Below, one piece after another: positions 32,129-43,332 of a DNA stretch of 64,000 nucleotides; positions within the stretch are counted from its first letter, which is position 1, and each line of letters starts with the position of its first letter. The translations under genes and the position numbers were made by a program. This DNA comes from Pseudomonas sp. SL4(2022) (GTDB taxonomy: Bacteria; Pseudomonadota; Gammaproteobacteria; Pseudomonadales; Pseudomonadaceae), in the NCBI RefSeq assembly GCF_026625725.1, contig NZ_CP113060.1, forward strand, positions 3,478,001 through 3,542,000. Direction: 5' to 3'. Below the pieces are notes generated by a model. That model ran no database searches and was not told where the DNA came from. It saw nothing but the letters and a program-made list of their open reading frames with translations.

Positions 32129-32854
32129 TCAGGCGCGCTGTGTCAACTGCTGGTCCATCGCCTCGATGCACTGCTGCATCTGCGTGCGGCAGGTTTCGAC
32201 CAACTGTGGCAGATCATCCTGGCTCAGGCCGGCGGTGGGGATGGCCGGCAGCGAGCGGATCATGATTTCGCCGCTGTTCCAGCGATTGAGCTGGATATGG
32301 TTGATGTAGGTGCTGACACACACCGGGATGATCGGCACGCCGGCAGCAATGGCCATCTGGAAGGCGCCTTTCTTGAATGGCAACAGGCCTTTGCCCAGGT
32401 TGCGCGTGCCTTCAGGGAACACCCAGATCGAGGTGTCTTTGTGCTTCAGGGTGTCGGTGGTGGTGAGCATGGCCTGCTTGGCGCGAATCGCGTTACCGCG
32501 GTCGAGCAGCACGTTGCCGGCCAGCCAGTAGAGCTGACCGAAGAAGGGCACCCATTTCAGGCTTTTCTTGCCGATGCTGACAGTGCGCTCGGGAACCACC
32601 CGGCCGAGTACATAGAGGTCATAGTTGGATTGGTGGTTGGCCACAATCACACATGAGCGTTGGTGGTTGAGCAGTGGTTGTGCGTCGGTCTTGAGTTTCC
32701 AACGCAGCAGCCATTGTGCCGGTATGCTGTAGAGGCGCGCGCACAGGCGGCTGTTGTCCGGATTGAATGGGCGGCAAATGCCGAGCAGCAGGCCCAGGGT
32801 ACCGGCGAGGATAAAGTGCACGCCCATCGCCAGCATGCGCAGAATAAATAGCAT
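32129..32854 (-). CDS. 1-acyl-sn-glycerol-3-phosphate acyltransferase (PlsC-like)
   Basis: 241 residues. The N-terminal membrane anchor (about 7-28) is followed by the acyltransferase motifs 'VANHQSNYDLYVLG' (HX4D catalytic pair) and 'WVFPEGTRNLGKG' (substrate binding), then 'GVPIIPVCVSTY'. It makes phosphatidic acid from lysophosphatidic acid at the inner membrane. Start at ATG 32854, the first giving a proper anchor; the frame is open far upstream without start support. Confidence 0.92.
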   Translation of the reverse strand: MLFILRMLAMGVHFILAGTLGLLLGICRPFNPDNSRLCARLYSIPAQWLLRWKLKTDAQPLLNHQRSCVIVANHQSNYDLYVLGRVVPERTVSIGKKSLKWVPFFGQLYWLAGNVLLDRGNAIRAKQAMLTTTDTLKHKDTSIWVFPEGTRNLGKGLLPFKKGAFQMAIAAGVPIIPVCVSTYINHIQLNRWNSGEIMIRSLPAIPTAGLSQDDLPQLVETCRTQMQQCIEAMDQQLTQRA

Positions 32855-32924
32855 TTGGTACGCCCGTCGTAAGAAAAAGGCGCGCAGTGTACGGGCGTGC
32901 ACTGCTTTCAGCAATTGATGCTGA

Positions 32925-33660
32925 TCAGAGGTTGTTACCGCTGGTGTAGCCCAGGCCTCTGGCCGGCAACAGGTTGATGGTGCTGTAGCGAGCAGCAAGG
33001 CGATCAATGCTGCCATCTGCTTCAAGACTTCGTAGGGCCGGACCCAGGCGCAGCATAAAGTCCTGCTTGTAGGGCTTGTTAATTGATTCGGGTATAACCG
33101 AGATGACCCGCCCAGCGTTGGCCAGCAGGCCTTGCTCTCGCATCTGTTGCGGCTCCCAGAGGATCGATAGGCGATCATGGATGTATACGTCCATGCGCTG
33201 ACGTTTGAGTTGCTGCAGGTTGGTACGGTTATCGTTGGCGTAGCTCTGTTGCAAGCATGCGTTTGTAACCGGGGCGGTGATGATGTTGAAGCCTCTGTTG
33301 AGGTCAATACGCAGCACCGCATAGACCGCCGGGAAATCTTCGAAGGATCGCTGAAGGGCCAGTTCACTGCGCCTGGAGGCTACCACGCCTGGTTTCAGGA
33401 GCGGCCGTGAGTACTCGATCCATATGGGTGTTCACGGAGCGGTAATAGGCGGGAGCAAGGCCAACGCTGTGCCTTTTTCCCGGTGCACAGGCCAACCGGG
33501 TGAATGCTGACGCGATAATCCGGCATCTGCGCAAAGCCTGCACGCAGGATGTCGCTGTATACGGCTTTGGCTTCACCGTTTCGGCGTAGCGGCAGGGCGG
33601 GTAACTGGCGTCACACTGTCGCCACCTTAGGCGTATGCGCATGCCCAGTCTCCTTATCGG
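32925..33660 (-). pseudogene. Decayed periplasmic solute-binding protein gene
   Basis: The C-terminal half is open (32925-33386; SELALQRSFEDFPAVYAVLR ... NKPYKQDFMLRLG) and has the layout of a family-3 solute-binding protein. Upstream, matching sequence continues but in other frames: 'NGEAKAVYSDILRAGFAQMP' and 'KGTALALLPP' are readable only by shifting frame, and a start-like ATG appears near 33642. At least two frameshifts separate the parts, so no full product can be made. The intergenic bases to the next gene hold nothing else. Confidence 0.7.
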
Positions 33661-33704
33661 TTGGCGCGGGCTGCGCAGTGGTGCGCGGCCCGATGTAAAG
33701 CCGG

Positions 33705-35588
33705 TCAGACCTTGAAGCGACCAAGCAAGTGATCCTGCTGGCCCACCTGATCAACCATCACGGCGCATTGGCGCACCTGTTCTTCGGACCCTGCGGCGAC
33801 CTCATGGCTGATGTCGCGAATGTTGGTGGTGTTGCGGTTTATCTCCTCGGTGGTGGCGCTCTGCTGCTCGGCGGCTGTGGCAATCTGCAGGTTCATGTCG
33901 TTGATCCGGGTGATCGCATCGCGGATGCGCCCTAACATATCGTTGGCCGCTCCGGCATCCTCGGCTGTTTTGCTGGCAGTATCACGGCTTTGCTGCATGC
34001 GTGACTCGGCCTGTTTCACCCCGGATTGCAGCTGGTCGATCATCTGACGGATTTCCTGAGTCGATTGCTGGGTGCGCGAGGCCAGTGAGCGCACTTCATC
34101 GGCGACCACGGCAAAGCCGCGGCCAGACTCCCCGGCACGGGCGGCCTCGATGGCGGCGTTGAGGGCGAGTAGGTTGGTCTGGTCGGCAATGCTGGTGATC
34201 ACAGAGAGAATCGACTCGATGTTGTGGCTGAGCTTGGCCAGCTCGTTGATTGCATGGCTGGTTTCGTCCATTTCCTCAGCCAGGTGCTTGATTGCTTCTG
34301 TGGAGCGCGAGACCACCCGCACGCCGTTTTCGGTCTCTTCGTTGGCAGCCAAGGCGGCCTGCGCTGCAGCCTGGGCGTTGCGCGCCACTTCTTCCGCAGT
34401 CGAGGCCATCTCCTGCATGGCGGTAGCCAGTTGATCAAGCTCCTGCAGTTGCTGCTGCAGACGGTTGGCGGCCTGGTTGGCTTCGCTGGAGGTCAGGGTG
34501 GTGCTTTCCCGTACTTGCCTGGAGCTGCCCATCACCTCGCTGATCAGGTTCTGCAGGCTTTGCAGGAAGCTGTTGAATTCCTTGGATACCAGGGCGATTT
34601 CATCGTTGCCGGTGGCCGGTAGACGACGGGTCAGGTCGCCTTCACCGCTGTTCACCTCATGCAGAGAGTTATGCAGGTGGTCGAGGGGTTTGAGCAGGCT
34701 GTTCATCAACACGCCAAGCACGATCAGGCTGATGATCACCCCCAGTACGGTGCCGATCACCGCCCGCCAGCTCAGGGCGTTGGCTTCGGCCATCACAATG
34801 CTCTTATCCAGCACCACACCGATATACCAGTCCATACCCTTGAGGTTGGGCAATGGGGTAAAGGACACCAGCAGGTCTTTGTCGCCACCGCTGATATTTT
34901 GCAAGTCCTTGTTTAGTGTAGGGCTCTGACCGGCGAACAGCTCGCTATAGCTCTTGCCGTTGAGGTCGGTGTTGGGGTGAGAAATGATGTTGCCGTTGCG
35001 GGTCAGCAGAAAAGCGTAGCCCGCGCCGTTGAAATCCAGCGTGTTGACCGCATCGGCAACAGTTTTCAGGCGAATGTCCCCCCCCATTACGCCTAGAAAC
35101 TCGCCGCCATTGGTTATGCGGGTAACCGCTGAAATCAGGATTTCTCCAGTGGTGGAGTCTACATAGGGCTCAGTCAGCACTGCTTGTGAAGCGTCTTTAC
35201 CGGTTGCGTACCAGGGACGCTGACGACCGTCCCATTCCGGGGCGGGTTTCCAATCGTCACTGTTCTTGATGGGTTTTCCATCGCTTTGCAATGCGCCAAA
35301 GACCAGGATGAACTCATTTTTCAGCATGGGTGTGTTGACGATGCGCTGGGTTTCTTCGGTGCTGTAATTGCTGTCGAGGCTTTGCGCCATCAAATCCATC
35401 AGCTTGAGTTTGGCGTTGAGCCAGTTCTCTATTTGTCGCGCCAGTGCGTTGCTGGATTCAGCGATGCTTGCGGCTACCTGATTGTGCAGGGTGCTACGGA
35501 CTTGGCTGACTTGCGCTAATGACAACAGACTAGTGGTTAGAAATAGGACAATGGCTGCCGCCAAGCCAACCTTGTGGACAATCTTCAT
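33705..35588 (-). CDS. Methyl-accepting chemotaxis protein with dCache sensor
   Basis: 627 residues: membrane segment 1 (about 7-28), a periplasmic dCache_1 domain (about 35-275), membrane segment 2 (about 278-300), HAMP and the signalling domain with tip '[20 protein letters not shown]'. The sensor carries '[17 protein letters not shown]' followed by '[17 protein letters not shown]', the arrangement seen in amino-acid receptors such as PctA, so amino acids are likely ligands (inference). Start at the second ATG (35588, MKIVHKVG), which gives a basic N-terminus before the helix. Confidence 0.94.
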   Translation of the reverse strand: MKIVHKVGLAAAIVLFLTTSLLSLAQVSQVRSTLHNQVAASIAESSNALARQIENWLNAKLKLMDLMAQSLDSNYSTEETQRIVNTPMLKNEFILVFGALQSDGKPIKNSDDWKPAPEWDGRQRPWYATGKDASQAVLTEPYVDSTTGEILISAVTRITNGGEFLGVMGGDIRLKTVADAVNTLDFNGAGYAFLLTRNGNIISHPNTDLNGKSYSELFAGQSPTLNKDLQNISGGDKDLLVSFTPLPNLKGMDWYIGVVLDKSIVMAEANALSWRAVIGTVLGVIISLIVLGVLMNSLLKPLDHLHNSLHEVNSGEGDLTRRLPATGNDEIALVSKEFNSFLQSLQNLISEVMGSSRQVRESTTLTSSEANQAANRLQQQLQELDQLATAMQEMASTAEEVARNAQAAAQAALAANEETENGVRVVSRSTEAIKHLAEEMDETSHAINELAKLSHNIESILSVITSIADQTNLLALNAAIEAARAGESGRGFAVVADEVRSLASRTQQSTQEIRQMIDQLQSGVKQAESRMQQSRDTASKTAEDAGAANDMLGRIRDAITRINDMNLQIATAAEQQSATTEEINRNTTNIRDISHEVAAGSEEQVRQCAVMVDQVGQQDHLLGRFKV

Positions 35589-35699
35589 GGCACGCTCCCG
35601 CGGCAATATCGAATAGATCGGTGGGCGCCTTATTCCGTGGCCTACCCTCTAAAAGTAATACAGGCTGGAAATATTGCCCGCCGATTGGCTATTAAATGC

Positions 35700-35728
35700 A
35701 AAAGCCCGGCGTAAGGCCGGGCTTTTTC
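35700..35728 (-). terminator. Terminator after the crotonase gene
   Basis: aaaagcccggcgtaaggccg ggctttttc; GC stem with T runs on both strands. Confidence 0.82.
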
Positions 35729-35743
35729 AGTGTTGTTCGTGTT

Positions 35744-36433
35744 TTACAGCGAGTGTTGCTTGTCCAGTTCGACTGCCTGATCGAGGGCTTCGAGCAACGC
35801 CTTACGCACTTTCAGCTTGGTGTTTTTGTGCGCGGTCATGTTGATCTTCTTCATCTGCTGGGCAACCGCCAGGGCTGTGGCGTGTAGCTGTTCGGCCGGC
35901 ACCACCTTGTCGAGGAAGCCTGCATCCACGGCGCTTTGCGGGTCGAACATCTCGCCGTTGATCACTGAGCGGTGGAAGGCCGATTTGCGTAGGCGATCAC
36001 GCGCCAGCTCAATACCTGCATGATGCATGGTCATGCCGATCTGTACTTCATTCAGGCCAATGGTGAATGGGCCATCAACGCCAATGCGGTAGTCGGACGA
36101 AAGCAGAATAAAGGCACCCTTGGCGACCGCATGGCCTGTGCAGGCTACGATGATCGGGAAGGGGTGGGCGAGCATGCGGCGCGCCAGGGTCGAGCCAGCG
36201 GCAACCAGGTTGATGGCGTTCTGCGGGCCGGAGGTCATTACCTTGAGGTCATAACCGCCGGACAGGATGCCTGGCTGGCCGGTGATGATCACGATCGCTC
36301 TGTCCTGTTCGGCACGATCCAGGGCGGCATTGAAGGACGTGATCACATCCGGGGAGATGGCATTTACTTTGCCATTGTTCAGAGTCAGGGTGGCAATGCC
36401 ATCGTCGAGTTGATAGCTGATCAGGTCGCTCAT
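35744..36433 (-). CDS. Crotonase-family enoyl-CoA hydratase/isomerase
   Basis: 229 residues, single crotonase domain. Oxyanion-hole segments are 'PGILSGGYDLKVM' and 'CTGHAVAKGAFILLSSDYRIG'. It lacks an obvious catalytic Glu pair of classical hydratases at the second site, so isomerase, hydrolase or another CoA reaction is possible. P. aeruginosa PA1748 appears to be the counterpart (from memory). Stand-alone gene. Confidence 0.9.
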   Translation of the reverse strand: MSDLISYQLDDGIATLTLNNGKVNAISPDVITSFNAALDRAEQDRAIVIITGQPGILSGGYDLKVMTSGPQNAINLVAAGSTLARRMLAHPFPIIVACTGHAVAKGAFILLSSDYRIGVDGPFTIGLNEVQIGMTMHHAGIELARDRLRKSAFHRSVINGEMFDPQSAVDAGFLDKVVPAEQLHATALAVAQQMKKINMTAHKNTKLKVRKALLEALDQAVELDKQHSL

Positions 36434-36615
36434 GGTCGAATTCCTTGTGCTGAAGTGCAGCAGACGTTACTCATCCGCATCGATCAGGTAAAGCACGATG
36501 GCTGACTGACTGGTCAGTGATGTTGGGCGATTCGGCTATGAGGGCGATCAATATCGGCAATTGGTCAGAGCGATTGGTGCGCGATTACCGTCACCGCTTC
36601 ATTTGGAGGGGCGGT

Positions 36616-36843
36616 ATGCGTGGCTTAATCCACCTGAGCACATTCTGGCGCGCTGCATTGGCTTTACTGTTATTGCTCGGGTTGCTCTGGCTGGCCAGTA
36701 ACCCACACAGCCAAAGTCCGGATGGCGTGCTAGGGCTGTTCGTCTTTAGTCTGTTCATTTCCCTAGGCTTTATCCTGTTCGGCCAGCAGCGCCTTGACAC
36801 GGCTCCTGCCACGACCTCGCCCGAGGACCAGCATCTGGTATAA
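36616..36843 (+). CDS. Small two-segment membrane protein
   Basis: 75 residues starting MRGLIHLSTFWRAALALLLL, with two membrane segments (about 12-29 and 40-58) and an acidic tail. ggaggggcgg just before ATG 36616 decides this start; in-frame ATGs at 36517 and 36538 lack a ribosome binding site. Function unknown. Confidence 0.65.
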   Translation: MRGLIHLSTFWRAALALLLLLGLLWLASNPHSQSPDGVLGLFVFSLFISLGFILFGQQRLDTAPATTSPEDQHLV

Positions 36844-36869
36844 GCACATGAATCTTTTGAAAAAATATT

Positions 36870-36898
36870 TTGCCTTTGGCGGGCTGTTCGGCTAGATT
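36870..36898 (+). promoter_or_regulatory. Promoter of tRNA-Ser
   Basis: TTGCCT and TAGATT are separated by 17 bases, giving a predicted start about 30 bases upstream of the tRNA. A GC-rich 'ggcgcgcc'-like discriminator region (gcgcgcc at 36900-36906) follows, as is common for stable RNA promoters. Confidence 0.55.
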
Positions 36899-36935
36899 AG
36901 CGCGCCTCGACAGACAGCAATGATTGTTGAGACCC

Positions 36936-37025
36936 GGTGAAGTGTCCGAGCGGTTGAAGGAGCACGCCTGGAAAGTGTGTATACGAGAAATCGTATCGTG
37001 GGTTCGAATCCCACCTTCACCGCCA
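36936..37025 (+). tRNA. tRNA-Ser (GGA)
   Basis: 90 nt with encoded GCCA end. Acceptor GGTGAAG pairs with CTTCACC; the anticodon loop CTGGAAA gives GGA; a long variable arm (TACGAGAAATCGTA region) marks it as a serine tRNA; T loop GTTCGAATCC. Confidence 0.97.
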
Positions 37026-37038
37026 GATTGATACAGCT

Positions 37039-37074
37039 AAAGCCCTGATAACTCATGAGTTGTCGGGGCTTTTT
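37039..37074 (+). terminator. Terminator of tRNA-Ser
   Basis: Long imperfect stem: aagccctgataactc pairs with gagttgtcggggctt, followed by TTTT. Confidence 0.8.
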
Positions 37075-37120
37075 GCTTTCTGGGGTTCGGTGGTGTCGAT
37101 GAAGTGTCGAAAAGGCTGGT

Positions 37121-37312
37121 TTATTCGAAGTGCGACCAGAGCCGCGGAACCTTCACCACCTGTTCATCTTGCAGCGCCATGTAGACCAGACGGTGCTGAA
37201 TGTTGATGCGGCGTGAGTAAGCACCTGCGAGATCCCCGACCAGCTTTCCATCGGGCGGGAGGGTTCTGAAACGGGTTTTCCATGCTGTTTCACAGTTATG
37301 TGCCGAAATCAC
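37121..37312 (-). pseudogene. Remnant of a YoeB/Txe-type toxin gene
   Basis: The last about 43 residues, 'KLVGDLAGAYSRRINIQHRL' then 'VYMALQDEQVVKVPRLWSHFE', match the C-terminal half of Txe/YoeB mRNA-cleaving toxins, including the RRI..QHRLVY catalytic region. The N-terminal half is missing: what precedes it (MISAHNCETAWKTRFRTLPPD) is unrelated, and no antitoxin gene follows or precedes. It lies about 100 bp from a tRNA gene, a usual integration target. The rest of the 37313-37475 stretch shows nothing recognisable. Confidence 0.7.
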
Positions 37313-37475
37313 TTACCAGCGTTGGTCGATATAGCCCAGAGCCGGACGGGCAGGGGGCTGGGAACGTCAGTAAAGACTAGCTTTATCCATCAATGACTTA
37401 GCGCGAAGAAGGCTATAAACTTTCCGATCTTTACGGTGAGCCAGCCAGCGGTTCCGACGAGCCGCCCAACCCAGC

Positions 37476-38180
37476 ATGACACCCATACAACTGCCTTTAG
37501 GTGTGCGTCTGCGTGATGACGCCACTTTTGCCAACTATTACCCCGGAGCCAACGCTGCGGCGTTGGGTTATGTCGAGCGTTTGTGTGAAGCGGATGCCGG
37601 CTGGACCGAGAGCCTGATCTACCTGTGGGGCGGTGAGGGCGTTGGCCGCAGTCATTTGCTGCAGGCGGCGTGTCTGCGGTTTGAGCAGCGTGGCGAGCCG
37701 GCGGTGTATCTGCCGTTGGCCGAGGTGGTCGAGTATGGCCCGGCGCTGCTGGATAACCTTGAGCAGTGTGAGCTGGTCTGTCTGGATGATCTGGATGCCG
37801 TGGCTGGCAACAGTGAGTGGGAAGAAGCGCTCTTCCACCTGTTCAATCGCCTGCGTGACAGCGGTCGACGTCTGCTGTTGGCGGCGGGTACTTCGCCGCG
37901 CGAGCTGCCAATCAAGTTGGCGGATCTGCAATCGCGTCTGACCCTTGCGCTGGTGTTTCAGCTGCAGTCGCTTTCTGACGAGGACAAGCTGCGTGCATTG
38001 CAGCTGCGCGCCTCGCGGCGTGGCCTGCACCTCAGTGATGAGGTTGGGCGCTTTATCTTGACTCGCGGTGAGCGCAGCATGAGTGCGCTGTTCGAATTGC
38101 TTGAGCGCCTGGATCAGGCCTCGTTGCAGGCCCAACGCAAACTGACCATTCCCTTCCTGAAAGAAACTCTGGGCTGGTAA
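37476..38180 (+). CDS. hda: DnaA regulatory inactivator Hda
   Basis: 234 residues. An AAA+ protein related to DnaA that, with the DNA-loaded sliding clamp, stimulates hydrolysis of DnaA-bound ATP after initiation. The clamp-binding hexapeptide is at the N-terminus (QLPLGV, residues 4-9). The P-loop region is 'LWGGEGVGRSHLLQA' (a variant Walker A) and Walker B is 'LVCLDDLDAVAG'. Typical length; first of the conserved core run that continues to the end of the window. Confidence 0.93.
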   Translation: MTPIQLPLGVRLRDDATFANYYPGANAAALGYVERLCEADAGWTESLIYLWGGEGVGRSHLLQAACLRFEQRGEPAVYLPLAEVVEYGPALLDNLEQCELVCLDDLDAVAGNSEWEEALFHLFNRLRDSGRRLLLAAGTSPRELPIKLADLQSRLTLALVFQLQSLSDEDKLRALQLRASRRGLHLSDEVGRFILTRGERSMSALFELLERLDQASLQAQRKLTIPFLKETLGW

Positions 38181-38226
38181 CCCAAGCCTCAACATCACTG
38201 TGCTTACGCTGTGTTGAGGCTCGGGT
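38181..38226 (+). terminator. Hairpin between hda and the convergent DUF2069 gene
   Basis: acccaagcctcaaca and tgttgaggctcgggt form a 15-bp stem with one mismatch. The T run is weak, so termination is inferred mainly from position. Confidence 0.5.
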
Positions 38227-38247
38227 TCGTTGAGCGCGTATTTACAG

Positions 38248-39603
<1,356 letters not shown>

Positions 39604-39707
39604 GTTCGAGTCGCCTGTAGCCATCGATGGCGGCTATTCTACCCGCTAACGGCATTTACGCCTGCGTCTACAAAGGTTTGCTGAGTACGAGTGGCTAAGG
39701 AGAGTGC

Positions 39708-40937
39708 ATGCGGCAGCGCGTAAATAATGTGTTGGAGTTCTGGCGTTTCCTGTTGCAGCGGTTTATCGCTGATCAAGGTACCAACAATGCGGCGGCGCTG
39801 ACCTACACCACTCTGTTTGCGGTGGTGCCAATGATGACTGTGACGTTCTCCATGTTGTCGGCCATCCCGGCATTTCAGGATACCGGCGAGCAAATCCAGA
39901 GCTTCATTTTCCGCAATTTCGTGCCCTCAGCTGGTGAAACCCTGCAGCAATACCTGCGTGATTTCACCACCCAGGCGCGGCAGCTGACCTGGGTGGGCGT
40001 AGTGGTGCTGGCGGCTACGGCGTTCTGGATGCTGGTCACCATTGAAAAAACGTTCAACATCATCTGGCGTGTACGCCAGCCAAGGCGTGGCGTTTCCAGT
40101 TTTCTGCTGTATTGGGCGATTCTCAGCCTGGGGCCGTTGCTGCTGGGCGGTGGTTTTGCCATCAGTACATATATCACGTCGCTGTCGCTGATCTCCGGGC
40201 CGGATGCCTTGCTCGGCATGCAGGCACTGCTGAAATTCATGCCACTGCTGTTCAGCGCGGCGGCCTTCACCCTGCTTTATGCCACGGTGCCGAATGCTCA
40301 GGTACCGCTGCGGCATGCGTTATTGGGTGGCTTGTTTGCGGCCGTCCTGTTTGAAGTGGCGAAGATGCTGTTTGGCCTGTATGTGCGCCTGTTTCCGGGC
40401 TATCAGCTGATTTATGGCGCTTTTGCCACGGTGCCGCTTTTCCTGCTGTGGATCTATCTGTCTTGGTTGATCGTCTTGTTTGGCGCGGAGTTGGTGTGCA
40501 ACTTGGGAATTTCCCAGCAATGGCGCCGGCGCGCCATGCCCCCCTTGCTGACTGTCTTCGGCGTGCTTCGGGTGTTTTATGAGCGTCAGCAATCAGGCCT
40601 GAAGGTGCGTTTACGTGATGTGCAGCGCCAAGGCTGGCAATTGGCCGAGCACGAGTGGGAAGAGATTTTGGCATTCCTTGAGCAGCAGAAACTGGTTGCC
40701 TCGACCGGCCCCGGTGCTTGGGTGCTGAGCCGCGACCTCAGCCATTACCCTGTGCAGCAACTGCTGACCCGCAGCCCGTGGCCGCTGCCTCGGGTGGAGC
40801 TCTTGCCCGCGCAGCTTGAAGAACCCTGGTATCCGGCACTGCGCAGTAGTCTGGAGCGTTTGCAGGAAGAGCAGGCGCAGCTGTTCGCGGAAGACCTTGC
40901 GCAGTGGCTGCAGCCCCAGACAGGCGTTGTCGAGTGA
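39708..40937 (+). CDS. YihY/BrkB-family inner-membrane protein
   Basis: 409 residues. The first about 275 residues contain six membrane segments and the family motif '[20 protein letters not shown]'. A C-terminal cytosolic extension of about 130 residues includes a winged-helix-like part ([19 protein letters not shown]). Formerly called ribonuclease BN by mistake; actual function is unknown. Divergent from the arsC-like operon. Confidence 0.92.
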   Translation: MRQRVNNVLEFWRFLLQRFIADQGTNNAAALTYTTLFAVVPMMTVTFSMLSAIPAFQDTGEQIQSFIFRNFVPSAGETLQQYLRDFTTQARQLTWVGVVVLAATAFWMLVTIEKTFNIIWRVRQPRRGVSSFLLYWAILSLGPLLLGGGFAISTYITSLSLISGPDALLGMQALLKFMPLLFSAAAFTLLYATVPNAQVPLRHALLGGLFAAVLFEVAKMLFGLYVRLFPGYQLIYGAFATVPLFLLWIYLSWLIVLFGAELVCNLGISQQWRRRAMPPLLTVFGVLRVFYERQQSGLKVRLRDVQRQGWQLAEHEWEEILAFLEQQKLVASTGPGAWVLSRDLSHYPVQQLLTRSPWPLPRVELLPAQLEEPWYPALRSSLERLQEEQAQLFAEDLAQWLQPQTGVVE

Positions 40938-41104
40938 CGTAAAACGTCAGTTTTCGGCGTGGTGCTGCCCACGCATGATCACAGCGGTGACCATGAAGGT
41001 CGCCAAATAAGCTTAAAGGGACGCTGGCACGCTTCTGGCTATCGCAATGGCAGATAGCAATCAGGTTGCCAGCAGGGCAGGGATTGGCGGAGTGTGAAGA
41101 CGTT

Positions 41105-41311
41105 ATGACAGCCAGCAAAGGCAAAGTGATTCATCTGTATCAACGTGATCCCCAAGAGGCTCTCGAACGCCTCAACCGTATTACCGGGTTGCGTTTCAGC
41201 AGCTGGCCACAGTCCTTGGTCAATATAGATACGCCTGTCGATGACTCATCAGCTTTAGTGCTACCTGAGGTGCAAATAACCACTTCGCCCAGTGGTGTGG
41301 TCTCAGGCTAA
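41105..41311 (+). CDS. Small hypothetical protein
   Basis: 68 residues starting MTASKGKVIHLYQRDPQEALERLNRITGL, soluble. No strong ribosome binding site; a longer in-frame start exists at 41066. The clear terminator right after its stop supports it as a real gene. Family not recognised with confidence. Confidence 0.6.
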   Translation: MTASKGKVIHLYQRDPQEALERLNRITGLRFSSWPQSLVNIDTPVDDSSALVLPEVQITTSPSGVVSG

Positions 41312-41315
41312 TGCA

Positions 41316-41340
41316 AAACCCCGCGACAGTGCGCGGGGTT
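41316..41340. terminator. Bidirectional terminator
   Basis: aaccccgcgacagtgcgcgg ggtt: GC stem between convergent genes; the T run is best on the minus strand. Confidence 0.75.
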
Positions 41341-41360
41341 CTGTGGTGTTTCGCGGTTGC

Positions 41361-41753
41361 TCAGGCAAGTGCTTGGCGGCTATCCGTTTGCGCCAGCTCC
41401 ACCGCCTGCACAAATAACTCTTCGACGATCAGGCTGCTTGCCGATACGGCCGAGCGCACGCGTACCTGCATGTCTTCAATTTTCTGTTTGACCGGCAGGC
41501 GCGCTACACCGGAAAGCAGGATCTTGCTGTGTTGATTGAGCATGCCGTGGTCGACCATTACTTCGCGCGAGTTAGCGCCGTCACGGTAGCTGATCAGCAG
41601 TGATACTGGCAGGTTGGCCAGTCCGGGCAAGTGCAACCAGGCGGCTACGTTGAACTCGGCGACGCGCCCTTCGTAGGGGGTGACCTGTAAGCGGGCGAGG
41701 TTGATGATGCCAGCAGGTACTTGGCCGACTAACTTATCCAGTGCTTGGCTCAT
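41361..41753 (-). CDS. Conserved hypothetical protein
   Basis: 130 residues starting MSQALDKLVGQVPAGIINLARL. Soluble, with beta-rich middle (EFNVAAWLHLPGLANLPVSLLISYRDG) and a helical C-terminus. No signal peptide. I do not recognise the family. It is followed (upstream on the same strand) by the 469-residue gene and may share its promoter region. Confidence 0.78.
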   Translation of the reverse strand: MSQALDKLVGQVPAGIINLARLQVTPYEGRVAEFNVAAWLHLPGLANLPVSLLISYRDGANSREVMVDHGMLNQHSKILLSGVARLPVKQKIEDMQVRVRSAVSASSLIVEELFVQAVELAQTDSRQALA

Positions 41754-41892
41754 GGTTGCGTTCCAGGGTAATAACAGGTCGTATCAAGCGTAAGTGCGAT
41801 TAATTATAAGTGGGCCCTGTCCGATGAAACTGTGCGCTTGGCCGATGTTGGGCGTGATTTTTCTCGCAGTTTTAGCGTGACGACAACTGTAA

Positions 41893-43302
41893 CTAGGCCA
41901 GTTGCATCGGGTAGCGGGTTACCGACGCGGTCATCAGATTGGCAGCGGGCAGCGGCAAAATAGCCTGATTGTGCGCGCTGGCCAGTTGCAGCCAAACATT
42001 TTCTCCTTCGACGAATTGTCCATTGGGCAGCCACAACCCGTGATGCCAGCCATTTCCTGGTTCTGGTGTGCTCTGCAAAACCCCTGGGTGGGTTTGTGCG
42101 CTGGGCGCACGGCGCAACCACACGGGGCGTGGTAGGCCTTTCAAATAACGTAGGCCGAGGTGCAGGCCTTCACTGTTCAGGTGGCGCCAGCGGACCAGGG
42201 CCAGCGTCGGGGTTTCACTGCTGGTGAGCAGCAGGATCAGTTGTCCAACCGAGAGCTGAGCAGCCTGGTCGGCATTGCACAGCAAGCGTGCGCCGCCAGG
42301 GCTGCCATCAAGCATCTGCGCAGCAGTACGGATTGGTCTTTGCTCTAACAGTTGCGCGTGAATGCTGGCCAGGCCTATGACCAGTTCACATGCTGAGCTG
42401 TGATCGGCACGGGTATGGCGGCGTTGTTGGCGTCCCAACCAGTGCTGCTGCACGCGCTCCAGTACCTGGCGCTCAGCCTGGCTTTGCAGCGGCGCGGGCT
42501 CATGCAGGGCGACCAGCAGAGCGCCCAGTTCGAAACGGCGCAAATAGGCCGGGCTGCCTTCGGCAACCTGGGCGTAACTCAAGCAGGGTTGAGACTCCGT
42601 CAGGTCGATCGTCGGACCCTCGACATCTTCCTCTTCATCCCAAGGCAACAGGCGAGCCAAGCCCGATAGAGGGGAGAGGGCGCCAAACAGCAGGGCGCAC
42701 TCACCTTCGGCCAGGTGAAACGGGTTACTTAATGCCAGGAGTAGCATCTGCTGGTAGATACCGCGCAGGGTGCAGGCTGGTTGCGGCAGAAATGCTGCGG
42801 CAACTGGCTCATCAAGGCAGTCCTGGTGCTCGCCGATCCAATACAGCAAGTGGCTGTCGCGCCACAGGCTGGGTGGTGGCTCCTGATAGAGCTGGTAGTG
42901 GCGCAGCAGGCTCTGCGCAAGAAAGTGCTGGGCCATATACAAACACCAGGCCAGGTGCGGGCGTGATGGTTGGCGGCCTTGAAGAATTTGCAACAGCAAG
43001 CGCTTGAAACCTGCAGCCAGTTCGCTGCACAGGTGCACAAACAATGTGCTTGGTGGTGTTTCGCCTTGATAGGCTTTGCTGTAATGGCGGTATTGATCGC
43101 TGAAGCTTTGCAGTGCGCGTTGCCTTTCGAGTAAGGTCATGGCGCTGCGGTTCAGCCTGAAAAGCAAGCCGAGTACCTGTTGTAGAGCTTGCTCGGCAGG
43201 TTGCAGGCGGGCCTGCGCCAGTTGCTCGTTAAGATCCGCCAGGGGCGCGACGTCGGTCTCGAGGATGTCTGGCACTTCCAGGCGCAAGGCATCTAATGTC
43301 AT
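41893..43302 (-). CDS. Uncharacterised 469-residue protein
   Basis: Cytosolic, Leu- and Gln-rich, mostly helical from 1 to about 360. The last about 110 residues are beta-rich (QLILLLTSSETPTLALVRW, then LGLRYLKGLPRPVWLRR), a layout compatible with a PilZ-like barrel, but I cannot see the RxxxR and DxSxxG ligand motifs, so c-di-GMP binding is not supported. The conserved position between yihY and the thioredoxin gene in Pseudomonas suggests a genus-level role. Confidence 0.8.
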   Translation of the reverse strand: MTLDALRLEVPDILETDVAPLADLNEQLAQARLQPAEQALQQVLGLLFRLNRSAMTLLERQRALQSFSDQYRHYSKAYQGETPPSTLFVHLCSELAAGFKRLLLQILQGRQPSRPHLAWCLYMAQHFLAQSLLRHYQLYQEPPPSLWRDSHLLYWIGEHQDCLDEPVAAAFLPQPACTLRGIYQQMLLLALSNPFHLAEGECALLFGALSPLSGLARLLPWDEEEDVEGPTIDLTESQPCLSYAQVAEGSPAYLRRFELGALLVALHEPAPLQSQAERQVLERVQQHWLGRQQRRHTRADHSSACELVIGLASIHAQLLEQRPIRTAAQMLDGSPGGARLLCNADQAAQLSVGQLILLLTSSETPTLALVRWRHLNSEGLHLGLRYLKGLPRPVWLRRAPSAQTHPGVLQSTPEPGNGWHHGLWLPNGQFVEGENVWLQLASAHNQAILPLPAANLMTASVTRYPMQLA

Positions 43303-43332
43303 ATCAACCTTATGGAATCAGGGGGCGAATGC

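Noticed and set aside
36495..36516. tgactgactggtcagt as an operator
   Set aside because: Only a short imperfect repeat near the crotonase start; no regulator or second copy supports it.
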